The translations under genes and the position numbers were made by a program. Source: Saprospiraceae bacterium (GTDB lineage Bacteria > Bacteroidota > Bacteroidia > Chitinophagales > Saprospiraceae). Taken from it: a stretch of 23,069 bases of DNA. Location of the stretch: positions 1 through 23,069 of the forward strand of contig JABWAJ010000015.1 in the NCBI GenBank assembly GCA_013361075.1. The letters are read 5' to 3'. Below are positions 1 to 8,946 of this stretch, piece after piece. The notes beneath the pieces are model-generated. The model saw only the letters and a list, made by a program, of their open reading frames with translations, did no database searches and was not told the DNA's origin. Positions within the stretch are counted from its first letter, which is position 1. Every line of letters begins with the position of its first letter.

Positions 1-906
1 TTTGATTGCATATCTAATAAAATCATGCTCGTCTTGGAGCGTTCTTTGCTGAAGAGTATACCAATCCAAAAAATCGGAAACTGCCAGGAATGGGGTATTG
101 TGAAGCTCAGGCATTTTTATTTTTTCGAGTTCCCTCATCAGGAGTCGTCCATTTTCCCTGAACAAAGGAATAGGCAATCCTCTGGCAGCCTTGTTTTGTA
201 AATCGGTAAAGATTTTACTAAATTCCTCGGAAGAGACATGGTAATTGAACAAACTCGCACAAGCTTTTCCATTAAGTGCAAGTGAAAAATCTGGTGAAAT
301 CTTCAGGGACTTGGTAAAATCAGAACTTGCTCCCTCTGCTCCCATGTGTTTATAATTGATTGTTGCCAGCGTCGCCAAAAATTCTGCCACTCCTTCAGTG
401 TACTTGCATGCAGCACTGGCATCTTTGAGCGCTTCACCAAACTTTGAATCCAAGGCAAGGGCCGTCGCTCGGGCATTGAGTGCTAATGCGAAGGCCGGAT
501 CCAGTTCAACAGCACGGTTGAAACATTGCAGCGCTTCGGTTTTGTTGCCAGTTCGCATATGGGCATCGCCAAAAAGGTATTGTGAGACGGGAAGTTTTGG
601 GTGTTTTTTTGCAAATTCCCTTGTCCAATTGAACCAGTTTTTTCGCTGCACGGAGTCCATGCTGTTAAGACAGTGGTAAGATTCATTGTTCTTGTTAAGG
701 ATGATACAAGCATGTCCGCGCAACCCCAGTGTTTCTGGGTTTTTAAAAGTGGAGTCTTTTACACATTCATTGTACACTTCATTCCAGTTGCCATTCTGCA
801 GAGCTGCCACAAGCAGGCTTTCTGCATTTGGCGGGGTGAGGTTGCATGCAAAAAGCAGCAGACAGGCACTGCAGAATAAGGTTATTTTAATTTTCATGAC
901 TTTCAT
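1..906 (-). CDS. TPR-repeat lipoprotein, truncated by the window edge
   Basis: The reading frame is open from an ATG at 906 to base 1, so the C-terminus lies outside the window; about 302 codons are visible. The ATG overlaps the TGA of the upstream gene as ATGA, which suggests translational coupling; a second in-frame ATG at 897 is also possible. The N-terminus is a lipoprotein signal with lipobox LFAC (Cys21 from the 906 start), so the protein should be anchored in the envelope. Around residues 107-208 there are about three TPR-like units, with typical phrases such as AEL/ELDPAFALALNARATAL. TPRs bind partner proteins; nothing indicates an enzyme. It shares an operon with the coiled-coil/VWA-like membrane protein and probably works with it in the envelope. 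The specific role is unknown. Confidence 0.8.
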   Translation of the reverse strand, partial: MKVMKIKITLFCSACLLLFACNLTPPNAESLLVAALQNGNWNEVYNECVKDSTFKNPETLGLRGHACIILNKNNESYHCLNSMDSVQRKNWFNWTREFAKKHPKLPVSQYLFGDAHMRTGNKTEALQCFNRAVELDPAFALALNARATALALDSKFGEALKDASAACKYTEGVAEFLATLATINYKHMGAEGASSDFTKSLKISPDFSLALNGKACASLFNYHVSSEEFSKIFTDLQNKAARGLPIPLFRENGRLLMRELEKIKMPELHNTPFLAVSDFLDWYTLQQRTLQDEHDFIRYAIK

Positions 907-3083
907 TTTTTTGAATTGTAAGAGAGGTTTGATTCCAGAGGGCTGGGGGTCAAATCAAGGTTTAATGACCAGGAAACTTTCGCGCCAAGCTTAGTGAAAA
1001 AGGATTCCCAAAATTCTCGGGAAAATTTGCGGTCACTCTCCTTCATTTTTTTGGGAGGCAGGAAGTGAATTTCAAAATTCCGCAAATCAGGAGGAGTTAC
1101 TGCCGTAAGGAAATTGGCCTCCAACAAATCCGGGTGTCTCTCAGTATACATGTTTTGTATAGCAGAGTTTTCAAGCATATCCGAAGCGATGATAACAATA
1201 TTACGGGATGAAGGCTTCTCGGATGCCATTTTGTGGAGTTTCTTCATAATTGGGATATAAATCTCTGAAGTATTGTTACTAACCTTACTGGCTACCCTGT
1301 GCAGACTGTCTAACATTTTTTCTGTGTTTTTTAAAAAATTAGAGCGAGCCTCACGCACCTCGATGGGGTTGTGCCAAACTCCGAACTGGGGTAGTTCCTC
1401 CCGATTCAGGAAAATATCAGAGGAATTGTTGAGAATCCCTGCTTCTATCGTACAACTCGTTCCTGTTGGGATGATGGGAGTTAGCCTTGTGATGTCTATT
1501 TTAGAAGGAGGCGAATTTTCTCCATCCGTGCCGTCAAAAGCCACGAAAACCTGAATAGGCAGTTCGACTTTGTCCTGCTCCGGAGCAAAAGAAAAACGCC
1601 CCGAACAACTGGTAAAAAGTAAAAGGAACAACCCAAACATCATCACATTAATCAGAGAGCTTGCGTGTTTTGCCAAACCATTGGAAGAAGTCCTGGACAT
1701 TGAGCCCGGCTTGTCAAGAATCGTATATAAATCAAGTGCAGCAATTGTTGGTGCAGGGTGCATCGTAAATTCCGGAATATTTTGCCACTCCATAGGTGGG
1801 TCATTCCGACGGCGACGCCTGAATGCGGCAGTTCTAAAATGCTGAATTATGGATTTTTTCCCGTTTATTAAAATTTGCTGAAAGGCTGCATATTCTTCAG
1901 ATACAGAATTAAACAAAGCGACCTTGTCAGCAATGGCATCGCGTAAAACCTTTTCCTGTTCGCCTGATTTAGCAATTTCAGCAGTATGGTTTTTCTTTAA
2001 AACGCTACATTCTTCTATGTACTTTTTCTCATTTGTAGCTATTTCTTCTTTCAACTGAGCAATTAATTTCCCAATTGCTTCCTCTTTCAAAAAAAGGCGT
2101 CTAATTTCTTTTTCTTCTGAACGTTCGCTCAAAAAATACGAAACCAAAACTGCCGAAATAAACATAAATATATTAAAAAAACTCAACATTATCCATGATG
2201 CAAAAGAATGATCTTTACCAGATTCTTTAGCGAGTAATTGTAAAAAATCAGCACGGATAATACCGATTACAATAGAAAGAGCAATAGGAAGCCCCAGGCA
2301 AAAGAGCAACAAACCACAATCCCACCAGGAAAATCGTAATTTTAATTTAAGGGCTACTTCTCCTGTAAAATGCGCCAAAAGGGGTACTGTAACTGCGAAA
2401 CCAAATACGATCAGGTAAGTTTCGATCAGATTGTGGCGAAAAATCTGAAAAGCGCCAGCATTCAATGGTAATTCTACCAGGACAATGAGTATGAAAATCA
2501 GGGCAAAAGCTGCCTTTTTCAACCAGGACTTAAAGGGATATATTCCAGGATTAAGCTTGAATTGATTTGCAAAATTCTCACGGATTTTAGTTTTTAGGAC
2601 AAGCGTAGTTTGATATTCATCGATTTTCTCTAAAAGTCGAAGTTTAAGGCCCTCCCAGCTTTTACGAATGGTTTCGAGTTCTTCTTCCATCCACTTGCGG
2701 GATTCTTCAAGTTGTCTTTGCCGCTGTTCAAGACCGTTCTTCCATCTGTCCAATTCTCCGGACAAATGAGCAATTTCTGTCTGCAAAGCAGATTGAGCGC
2801 CAGAGATCAGGCGGCTAAGGTTTGAGAGTTCCTGTTTAAATGCCTCGTGTACAAATGTCTCAAATGGAATGCCTCCAACAGCAGGCAAGATCCGGCGAGC
2901 GACAAGCCGTTTTCCCTCAGAATTGGCAATCTTGTGCCAGCGATTGATAAAAACGTCGATAGCAGACTGGATGCGTTGAAATGAAATGGACTCTGAATTA
3001 GTGCCTGGCGTAGAAGTACCAATTTTTGCCAAAGTGGACTCGGGTACATTTGTCATTTTCAAAATGAAATCAAAGTAAGGCAT
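903..3083 (-). CDS. Coiled-coil multi-pass membrane protein with VWA-like C-terminal domain
   Basis: A 726-residue protein of unrecognised family. Layout read from the sequence: a soluble N-terminus; heptad-rich coiled coil at about 80-165; four hydrophobic segments near 190-210, 217-240, 253-276 and 295-318; a second coiled coil at about 320-400; an RRRRR basic patch near 422-426; a fifth hydrophobic segment at 477-492 ending in FTSC (Cys493), which resembles a lipobox in mid-protein; then a globular tail of about 230 residues. The tail has a beta-strand followed by DGTDG (517-521) and later the phrase IIASDMLENS (631-640), which resembles the VWA-like fold often written as DxTxx ... SDMLxxS in bacterial proteins. 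VWA domains bind proteins, sometimes through a metal site. It overlaps the downstream TPR lipoprotein by 4 bp. The VWA call is by pattern only. Confidence 0.75.
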   Translation of the reverse strand: MPYFDFILKMTNVPESTLAKIGTSTPGTNSESISFQRIQSAIDVFINRWHKIANSEGKRLVARRILPAVGGIPFETFVHEAFKQELSNLSRLISGAQSALQTEIAHLSGELDRWKNGLEQRQRQLEESRKWMEEELETIRKSWEGLKLRLLEKIDEYQTTLVLKTKIRENFANQFKLNPGIYPFKSWLKKAAFALIFILIVLVELPLNAGAFQIFRHNLIETYLIVFGFAVTVPLLAHFTGEVALKLKLRFSWWDCGLLLFCLGLPIALSIVIGIIRADFLQLLAKESGKDHSFASWIMLSFFNIFMFISAVLVSYFLSERSEEKEIRRLFLKEEAIGKLIAQLKEEIATNEKKYIEECSVLKKNHTAEIAKSGEQEKVLRDAIADKVALFNSVSEEYAAFQQILINGKKSIIQHFRTAAFRRRRRNDPPMEWQNIPEFTMHPAPTIAALDLYTILDKPGSMSRTSSNGLAKHASSLINVMMFGLFLLLFTSCSGRFSFAPEQDKVELPIQVFVAFDGTDGENSPPSKIDITRLTPIIPTGTSCTIEAGILNNSSDIFLNREELPQFGVWHNPIEVREARSNFLKNTEKMLDSLHRVASKVSNNTSEIYIPIMKKLHKMASEKPSSRNIVIIASDMLENSAIQNMYTERHPDLLEANFLTAVTPPDLRNFEIHFLPPKKMKESDRKFSREFWESFFTKLGAKVSWSLNLDLTPSPLESNLSYNSKK

Positions 3084-3218
3084 AATCCAAAAATTTAAAT
3101 TGGTTAGGAAATGTTGAGACTTATAAAATATATGTTCCAGCCACGTAATTTTGTAAGTCGTTTTTACTCAAAAAAGAGGCGTACTTCAAAAAATAATTCA
3201 ACAAGCATTAAAATTCTT

Positions 3219-3226
3219 TAAATTTG
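3219..3226 (+). promoter_or_regulatory. Candidate -7 box for the propeller-caspase gene
   Basis: TAAATTTG fits the Bacteroidota -7 consensus TAnnTTTG exactly and lies 27 bases before the ATG at 3254. No clear TTG -33 element is present at the usual spacing, so this is a partial match in an AT-rich divergent region. Confidence 0.4.
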
Positions 3227-3253
3227 AAAGTCTAATATACAATTGCAGCCATC

Positions 3254-4909
3254 ATGGATTATACTCTCCGGATATCTTTAGTCCTTTCTATCATTATCTT
3301 TGCCAAAGCGGGTACCATCTGTTATGGTAATTGCAATGCAGGTTTTGCGGAAAGTCAGGTCGTGCAAACAGATTCGGTACCTATTCCTTCCTGGTTCAAT
3401 TTGGAAGTTGCTTCCTTGCCTTCCGGTCTAAAAGAGAGAAATTTATTACCCCTTTACTCTGATGGAGAATACCTGTATTGCGCAGCAACGAAAAGCCAAA
3501 TCATAGAAACATTGGATGATCCTCGTTTACGCCTGTACAAGGGAAAATGGGAAGAAGCTCCTAATTTTAAATGGCAAGCGCTGACAGACGCAAATCTAAG
3601 GCACCTGCAAAGTGCCGGATGCCGGATTAATGGCAAAAATATTGAGCGGTATTATTCCTTAAATACTGATGGAAAATTCAAATTGTATTTAGAGAGACAG
3701 GGGAGCAGAAACGCAGTAGAAATCGAGGATTGGGATGCTGACTTATTTTTTCCTGTTCTTACAAAAAATGGTAAAATTTTAATTTTCTCCGCATTGTCGA
3801 CCCATAAAGGAGGTAGGAAAAATTACGACCTGTACATTTCTTATAATCATGGTAAATGGACTAAACCAGTCCCACTTTCTCATCTCAACACTGACAATGA
3901 TGAAATAAGCACCTTTTTTCAGGAAGGAAATCAGAAAGATTCTCCGAATGATATGCTCTTCTTTACATCAGGAACGGTTGGGACTTATTCTTTGTATTGT
4001 ACTGAAATTGAAGCAACCCCGCCACAACAAAACATTATAAACTCCTCATTTTTAGGATTACCGGCTTCCACGACGCAATCGCATTTTGTAGGGCAGGTAC
4101 AAAGCGACAGGGCAAATAAATTCGCATTCGCAGCCTGGAAAGACGACCAATTCCGATTGTACATTGCTACGGATACACTGGAAAAACAATACAAGAATTA
4201 TCATTTAATAACTATTGCAATTGACAACTATGACGACCCTTACTGGGATGATTTTAACAAAAACCTGTTTGAAGCACAAGAACTAGGCGGGGTACTTGAG
4301 GACAACTTTGGCTTCCAATGGGATGCTGCGCGGTTTGAACTTGAAAATGCAAATAAAAAAGACATTGTATCAGCTTTAAGGGAGTTTGCCCGGGTAGCTG
4401 AATATGACCACCACGGGGTTATAATTTTTACCGGACATGGATATAAAGACTCTGTTACCAACATGGCTTACTGGATACCCAGTGATGGAGGACCGCCTGG
4501 GTATCCTGAAACGTGGGTTTCTGTTGATACTATAGTATCTATTTTTGAAAACCATCCGACTTTCCTCCTTTTTTTCATTGATGCCTGTTTTGGAGGGTTG
4601 ATTGATAATTCCACTCGCGGGCCAGACAAACTTTTTCATCAGGCTACGTTAAGGTGTGCCTATGCTTTGTGTAGCACATACGATCAGGAACCTAAGGTGG
4701 ACAACTACTTTTTTGAAGCAATAACAGAGGTTCTCCAAAATGCCGCAGACAATGACGAATCTATTGATCAGGAAACTTTGTTTAAGCGGGTTTCACTGCA
4801 TAGCAAAATCAAAACCCAATCAGAACAGAAAATTATTATGCCAGTAGGCAGGCCAATAGCAAAGATTGACAAAAATGGCAAATTTGTTTTCAAACCAAAA
4901 ACGGACTAA
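3254..4909 (+). CDS. Exported beta-propeller/caspase-like (C14) cysteine protease
   Basis: A 551-residue protein with a hydrophobic N-terminal signal (about residues 6-24), so it is predicted to act outside the cytoplasm. Residues about 60-310 contain repeated strand patterns with LYK/LYLERQ/LYISYNHGKWTKP-type turns, as in PD40/TolB-like WD40-type propellers. Residues 315-480 form a caspase-like domain: strand YHLITIAIDNY (315-325), then IIFTGHGY with catalytic His395, then LLFFIDACFGG with catalytic Cys445. Both members of the Cys-His dyad are in the canonical context (GHG and DAC), so the enzyme looks active. Propellers often bind protein partners or substrates. It is transcribed alone, divergently from the VWA-like gene and convergent with the sigma-factor operon (29 bases between stop codons). 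Target and role are not known; a regulatory or death-related protease is a guess. Confidence 0.85.
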   Translation: MDYTLRISLVLSIIIFAKAGTICYGNCNAGFAESQVVQTDSVPIPSWFNLEVASLPSGLKERNLLPLYSDGEYLYCAATKSQIIETLDDPRLRLYKGKWEEAPNFKWQALTDANLRHLQSAGCRINGKNIERYYSLNTDGKFKLYLERQGSRNAVEIEDWDADLFFPVLTKNGKILIFSALSTHKGGRKNYDLYISYNHGKWTKPVPLSHLNTDNDEISTFFQEGNQKDSPNDMLFFTSGTVGTYSLYCTEIEATPPQQNIINSSFLGLPASTTQSHFVGQVQSDRANKFAFAAWKDDQFRLYIATDTLEKQYKNYHLITIAIDNYDDPYWDDFNKNLFEAQELGGVLEDNFGFQWDAARFELENANKKDIVSALREFARVAEYDHHGVIIFTGHGYKDSVTNMAYWIPSDGGPPGYPETWVSVDTIVSIFENHPTFLLFFIDACFGGLIDNSTRGPDKLFHQATLRCAYALCSTYDQEPKVDNYFFEAITEVLQNAADNDESIDQETLFKRVSLHSKIKTQSEQKIIMPVGRPIAKIDKNGKFVFKPKTD

Positions 4910-4938
4910 TCCCCAATCGATCATTTTATTTTTTTCAT

Positions 4939-5877
4939 TCATTCTATTTTAATGTCTTCTTTATCGATTCGATAAATGAATTTTATGTCAAACACAAGAT
5001 TGGTTCGTTCGAGGTAAGAAACAAAAGGCATGCTGACAGCCAGTTCCAGATTTAAATCTGCAGAGTAATTTGAAAACTTATGCTTTGCAAGGTTTTTAAA
5101 ACCAGACATTATGCCGATTGTCGAATAAGCCCCGGCAAAGGTCTTTGTCAAAGTAGATGTCAATCCACCATAGAAATCAATTATCGGTGCATGGTATCTG
5201 TAAGAAACTTGCCATATTGCCGGGAATATACCAACCTTCAGCCAGGATGCGCTCAACCAGTGTACATTCTGCAAACAGGCGCCTCCAATTAAATACCAGC
5301 GATGCTCGTAAAGGTTGTTTTCTGTTGTTCTTTTGTTTGAAAAGCGGAAATTTTTTTGATAACTGCCCCCCAAAAACAGGTATTTATTTTTGTAAAACAG
5401 TCCCGATCCGGCGGAGAGACCTCCCTCCGGAGTCTGAAATTCCAAAACCGTATTATCATCTAAATACAGGGTCTTGTCTTCCAAATTTACGCTGGCTTGG
5501 GACAAATGAATATTGATACCGACCGCAAGTTGTTGTTCTCCGCGCATTAAATTTATTGCCCCGCGCCCACCGAATTGAATGTTTTGGAAGGCCCCCATTT
5601 GGTCATACACAAGTTGTGTTCCCCAATGCCACCGGTTGTAGCGATGGGTAAAATTGAGTCCGCCCGTATGCGGTGCTCCCGGAAGTTCAAACCATTGATG
5701 CCGGTAAAACAAAGACAGGAATGCTCCCGGATGCTCTTGCTCTATCCAGTCGAGCGCAGCAGGGTTATAGAGGCTAAACTGACCTGGCGATTCACTAAAC
5801 AAAGGATATTGTTGTGCCAAAACGAGGTTACTAAACCATAAAAATACAGCCTTAACCAAGAGTAACTTGTATTTCAT
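4939..5877 (-). CDS. PorP/SprF family type IX secretion membrane protein
   Basis: A 312-residue outer-membrane protein with an N-terminal signal peptide (cleavage near LVLAQ, residues 18-22). The mature start (QYPLFSESPGQFSLYNPAAL) and the later YRHQW (58-62) followed by LPGAP match the PorP/SprF signature of a QYxxF...NPA...YRxQW...G(A/T)P series; the rest reads as alternating amphipathic strands of a small beta-barrel. Family members are needed for secretion or surface attachment of particular T9SS cargo, SprF for SprB being the known case. It lies 5 bp downstream of a gene for a protein with a type B sorting domain, so that protein is the probable partner. It is the last gene of the sigma-factor operon. 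Confidence 0.9.
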   Translation of the reverse strand: MKYKLLLVKAVFLWFSNLVLAQQYPLFSESPGQFSLYNPAALDWIEQEHPGAFLSLFYRHQWFELPGAPHTGGLNFTHRYNRWHWGTQLVYDQMGAFQNIQFGGRGAINLMRGEQQLAVGINIHLSQASVNLEDKTLYLDDNTVLEFQTPEGGLSAGSGLFYKNKYLFLGGSYQKNFRFSNKRTTENNLYEHRWYLIGGACLQNVHWLSASWLKVGIFPAIWQVSYRYHAPIIDFYGGLTSTLTKTFAGAYSTIGIMSGFKNLAKHKFSNYSADLNLELAVSMPFVSYLERTNLVFDIKFIYRIDKEDIKIE

Positions 5878-5882
5878 TTCAG

Positions 5883-8153
5883 TTAGTCGTTTAAGATGGT
5901 GATGTATCCACGAACAATAGTATAACTTTGGGTGTAATAAATCGTAAGAGAAAAAGGATAAGACCCATCAGGCAGGTTATTCCCCTCATAAGTCCCGTCC
6001 CAGTCCTGCCCATAAGGACGTTCCCGGAAAAGCACATTGCCATACCGGTTAAGGATTACCAATTCTGTGTCGTCGCCAGGCTTTAACCCATAAAAAACAA
6101 GCAGGTCATTTTTTCCGTCTCCATTAGGAGTCATTACAGGGTATTCTTGAGGAGTGTCCGGCATAGGAATCAAAAGGCTGATGGGAATGAATTTTTCCCA
6201 TTCACAGCCAATAGCATCCATAATGGTTAATTTATAATTTCCCAACGGGAGTTGTGAAAAGACAAAATTGGCATCACAATCACCACTGGGCTGGGTTGTA
6301 AGGCCTGCTATCGGTGATAAGGCAACCTCAAAAGGCGGGTTCGTGCCATCTACACAAACAGCGATCAAGCCATCATTCTCTTGCAGGGCAGGTGAGATGG
6401 TAAAGGTTGTATCTACCTCACTCACAAATATTCTGGCAGTGTCGAGCAAAGCAGTAACACAGGATGTATTACCTGTTTCTGTCACAGCAATGGAAAACGT
6501 GGCACTCTCAGAAAGTTCAGGCGTCGAAAAGGCAACGGCACTGGTGTTGCCTGTAATGGCATTGCCGATTTGAATGCCATTTTGCAACAATTGATACTGA
6601 TACCCTGGTTGAGTATTTTCGAGAATGATTTGCACTTGTTCATATTTACAGATGGTGTCTATTGCTGGTGTTAATGCGAAAGTGGGGTCAGGGCAATTGC
6701 AATCGGAACTGCCTTCTACAAGAACGGTGACGCTTCCTGTCCTCAAAGTCAATAATGGAGCACCCTCATTGGTCACTTCGCAGCGGTAAACACCTGCTTC
6801 TGCTACGGCGGGGATAAGTAATTTGTTGGTATTTGAAGTGGCGAATGGAGCTCCGTTGAGGGTCCAAGCATAGGTATTGGAAGTAAGATTTTCGTCAATG
6901 TTAAGGTCGAGCAAAAGGGGAGTGCATTTCGACACGCGGATAATTGTATCATTCCAAATATTTCTTTGACTGGCATACTGCAAAGCTCCTATGCCTACGT
7001 TGGGCAAAATATCTTCAAATGTAAGGCGGTTGCCTTCCACATGCAGATTTGACCAATTAGTCGAACCGGCAAAAACCGGCATTTCATCAAAGTAATTGTC
7101 ATTAAGCTCCACATTGCTGATATTGGGGGTAAGGTTTGCTAAATTAGGTATTGAACCTTTCAGACAGGAACCAGGAATTGATATTTTATAAAGCTTGACG
7201 GCCCTGGGAAAATCAGGATGTAATCCAGAAAAACACCCTGATAGATGCATCGTTTCCAGTTTTTGACAATATGTAAAAGGGGGTACCTCTCCTTCAAAAT
7301 CATTGTACCGCATGGAGAGATGCCTCAATTGGGGCATCCCTGAAAAATCAGGAATTTCTCCGGATAAGTTATTTTCAGCAATGTCTAACTCTAATATTTC
7401 CGGAAGCTGAAAATCAGGCAAAGTACCTGTAAAATTATTGTTGCTTAGTCTCATATAGGCTAATTTAGGCGTTCCAACGAAATCATGCAGGGTACCGGAA
7501 AGATTTCCTCCGGAAGAGCCGCAGCCGGATACTTGAAGTTCACCTAAATTCGGGAGATTATAAGCAGGGATATTCCCTGATAATTGATTGTTACAGGAGA
7601 GGTTGATATAACTTAATTTTTGACAAGCTTGAAAAGAAGGCAATGTGCCACTTAGGTTATTAGCAATTATCGATATTACGGTTAACTCAGGTAAAGCACT
7701 GAATTCAGGTAAACTACCCGAAAGTTGATTGTCTCTTGCAACGAGCCATTGTAGTTTGGGCAAGCCCTGAAAATCAGGAATAGGTCCCTCTATCATATTG
7801 CCACTCAGAATTAATTTTTCAAGGCATGGAAAAACAAGATCGGAAGGTAGTTGCCCCTTCAAGTTATTTCCTGGTCCGGAATAATAATATCCATCCCCAA
7901 GAATACTATCCAATTCGATCGATTTCACTCCGCCTTCTTCTGTCAGAGTGATGCCAAACCAGGTATGTATTGGTTCAGAAAAATTCCACTCTACTTTCCA
8001 GGGGGTTTCACTCAAAGCATTGTGAAATCTGACTAACTCAAGCGAATCGGCAACCCTGTTACAAGGTTGGCAAATACTGCTGGCTGAAAGAAAAAGTAAA
8101 GCAATTAATCCAACCAGTCGGCTAAAACATGAGTATAACAGGTCATTTCTCAT
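5883..8153 (-). CDS. Leucine-rich-repeat surface protein with type B T9SS sorting domain
   Basis: A 756-residue secreted protein. A signal peptide (hydrophobic 13-27) is followed by a cap region, DSLELVRFHNAL ... W...TWFGITL (36-70), which commonly precedes LRRs in Bacteroidota. Residues about 85-380 hold roughly ten LRRs of the plant-like type (LSGxLPDF/LSGxIP, NNLSGE). Residues about 400-480 look Ig-like (EAGVYRCEVTNEG), followed by further beta-rich modules (about 485-660). Residues 670-756 are a CHU_C-like sorting domain: TPNGDGKND (675-683), LNRYGNVLF, WDGTYEGNNLPDGSYPF and a short strand-rich end. Such proteins cross the outer membrane through the type IX system and remain on the surface or are released. 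The LRR-Ig layout suggests binding of a ligand or another cell. It lies 13 bp after the caspase gene and 5 bp before its likely PorP/SprF partner. Confidence 0.92.
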   Translation of the reverse strand: MRNDLLYSCFSRLVGLIALLFLSASSICQPCNRVADSLELVRFHNALSETPWKVEWNFSEPIHTWFGITLTEEGGVKSIELDSILGDGYYYSGPGNNLKGQLPSDLVFPCLEKLILSGNMIEGPIPDFQGLPKLQWLVARDNQLSGSLPEFSALPELTVISIIANNLSGTLPSFQACQKLSYINLSCNNQLSGNIPAYNLPNLGELQVSGCGSSGGNLSGTLHDFVGTPKLAYMRLSNNNFTGTLPDFQLPEILELDIAENNLSGEIPDFSGMPQLRHLSMRYNDFEGEVPPFTYCQKLETMHLSGCFSGLHPDFPRAVKLYKISIPGSCLKGSIPNLANLTPNISNVELNDNYFDEMPVFAGSTNWSNLHVEGNRLTFEDILPNVGIGALQYASQRNIWNDTIIRVSKCTPLLLDLNIDENLTSNTYAWTLNGAPFATSNTNKLLIPAVAEAGVYRCEVTNEGAPLLTLRTGSVTVLVEGSSDCNCPDPTFALTPAIDTICKYEQVQIILENTQPGYQYQLLQNGIQIGNAITGNTSAVAFSTPELSESATFSIAVTETGNTSCVTALLDTARIFVSEVDTTFTISPALQENDGLIAVCVDGTNPPFEVALSPIAGLTTQPSGDCDANFVFSQLPLGNYKLTIMDAIGCEWEKFIPISLLIPMPDTPQEYPVMTPNGDGKNDLLVFYGLKPGDDTELVILNRYGNVLFRERPYGQDWDGTYEGNNLPDGSYPFSLTIYYTQSYTIVRGYITILND

Positions 8154-8166
8154 GGTTGAAAATTAT

Positions 8167-8946
8167 TTACTGGGTTTTATAAACCGGGATTTGATAGGCG
8201 CGATGCTTAATGAAAGCGAGGTACTTTGTCTTATCTTTTGCATTTTCCAGAAGAACCTTCCAGGTTATGTTTTGCCGTTCCGTTGTCTCCCAAAAAGACC
8301 GGATAAAGCTTCGGGTAAAAATACCGCCGTTTTCATAACACCATCCTCTGTGCCTGCAGGAAGAAGCAATCGCTGTAATTACTTTTTCCCGGTAACTCAA
8401 TAATTGTTGAATATTTTTTTTACGCCTCGTCTCAGTTTCTGCACCTTTTGTGCCACTGGGAACCAATTGGGGGGCATCTTTTGTACGAATGAGCTGGGAG
8501 CAACAGTCTGCAAGGAGTAATTTAAATTTTGCATTTTTTTTCGCAAGCGCTAATTCTATTTTTGCCAACTCAAATTTTCCGTCTTTTAACTGTAGAATAC
8601 GATTAAATTCTTCACAGGTTTTATCAGAGACAATCCACGCATGTCCGGTATAATAAACAACCATGATGTCGTTTTCTGACGGATTGATATGCTTAAGGGC
8701 ATCATTGACTGCATTTAAAGTAAATTTTGCCCCTGTCAGCTTGGTAGGTCGATAATCAAGCGCGACAATACTGGCAACACTCCTCATCATAGAATCAATC
8801 ATTCTTTCATTCTCATAACATGCTCGACTGACAAGTGGATCATTCGTATCCGCCATGATTAAACAATAAAGCTTTCCTTGCGCATGAACATCAAAACTCA
8901 CACATGCCATTATGCACCAAATAAGGGTTAATATGTTCTTTTTCAT
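8167..8946 (-). CDS. Small exported caspase-like cysteine protease
   Basis: A 259-residue protein with an N-terminal signal peptide (hydrophobic 5-18, probable cleavage after VHA, residue 22), so the domain should lie in the periplasm or envelope. Nearly all the mature protein is one caspase-fold domain: strand KLYCLIMADTND (25-36), MVVYYTGHAW with predicted catalytic His102, and KLLLADCCSQ where Cys149 aligns with the catalytic Cys and Cys148 is an extra neighbour. The His motif is GHA, not the usual GHG. No p10-type partner domain or repeat module is attached. The start overlaps the stop of the anti-sigma-like gene as ATGA (4 bp), so the two are probably made in linked amounts. The placement suggests cleavage of, or control by, the anti-sigma system, but that is inference. 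Confidence 0.85.
   Translation of the reverse strand: MKKNILTLIWCIMACVSFDVHAQGKLYCLIMADTNDPLVSRACYENERMIDSMMRSVASIVALDYRPTKLTGAKFTLNAVNDALKHINPSENDIMVVYYTGHAWIVSDKTCEEFNRILQLKDGKFELAKIELALAKKNAKFKLLLADCCSQLIRTKDAPQLVPSGTKGAETETRRKKNIQQLLSYREKVITAIASSCRHRGWCYENGGIFTRSFIRSFWETTERQNITWKVLLENAKDKTKYLAFIKHRAYQIPVYKTQ

Noticed and set aside
4959..4975. Palindrome TTTATCGATTCGATAAA near the 3' end of the PorP/SprF gene
   Set aside because: It lies inside coding sequence with no T-run, and short AT-rich palindromes are frequent by chance.
7000..7850. Recurrent DNA blocks such as CCTGAAAATCAGGAAT
   Set aside because: They follow the period of the leucine-rich repeats and are explained by protein repeats, not by a CRISPR or other DNA repeat array.
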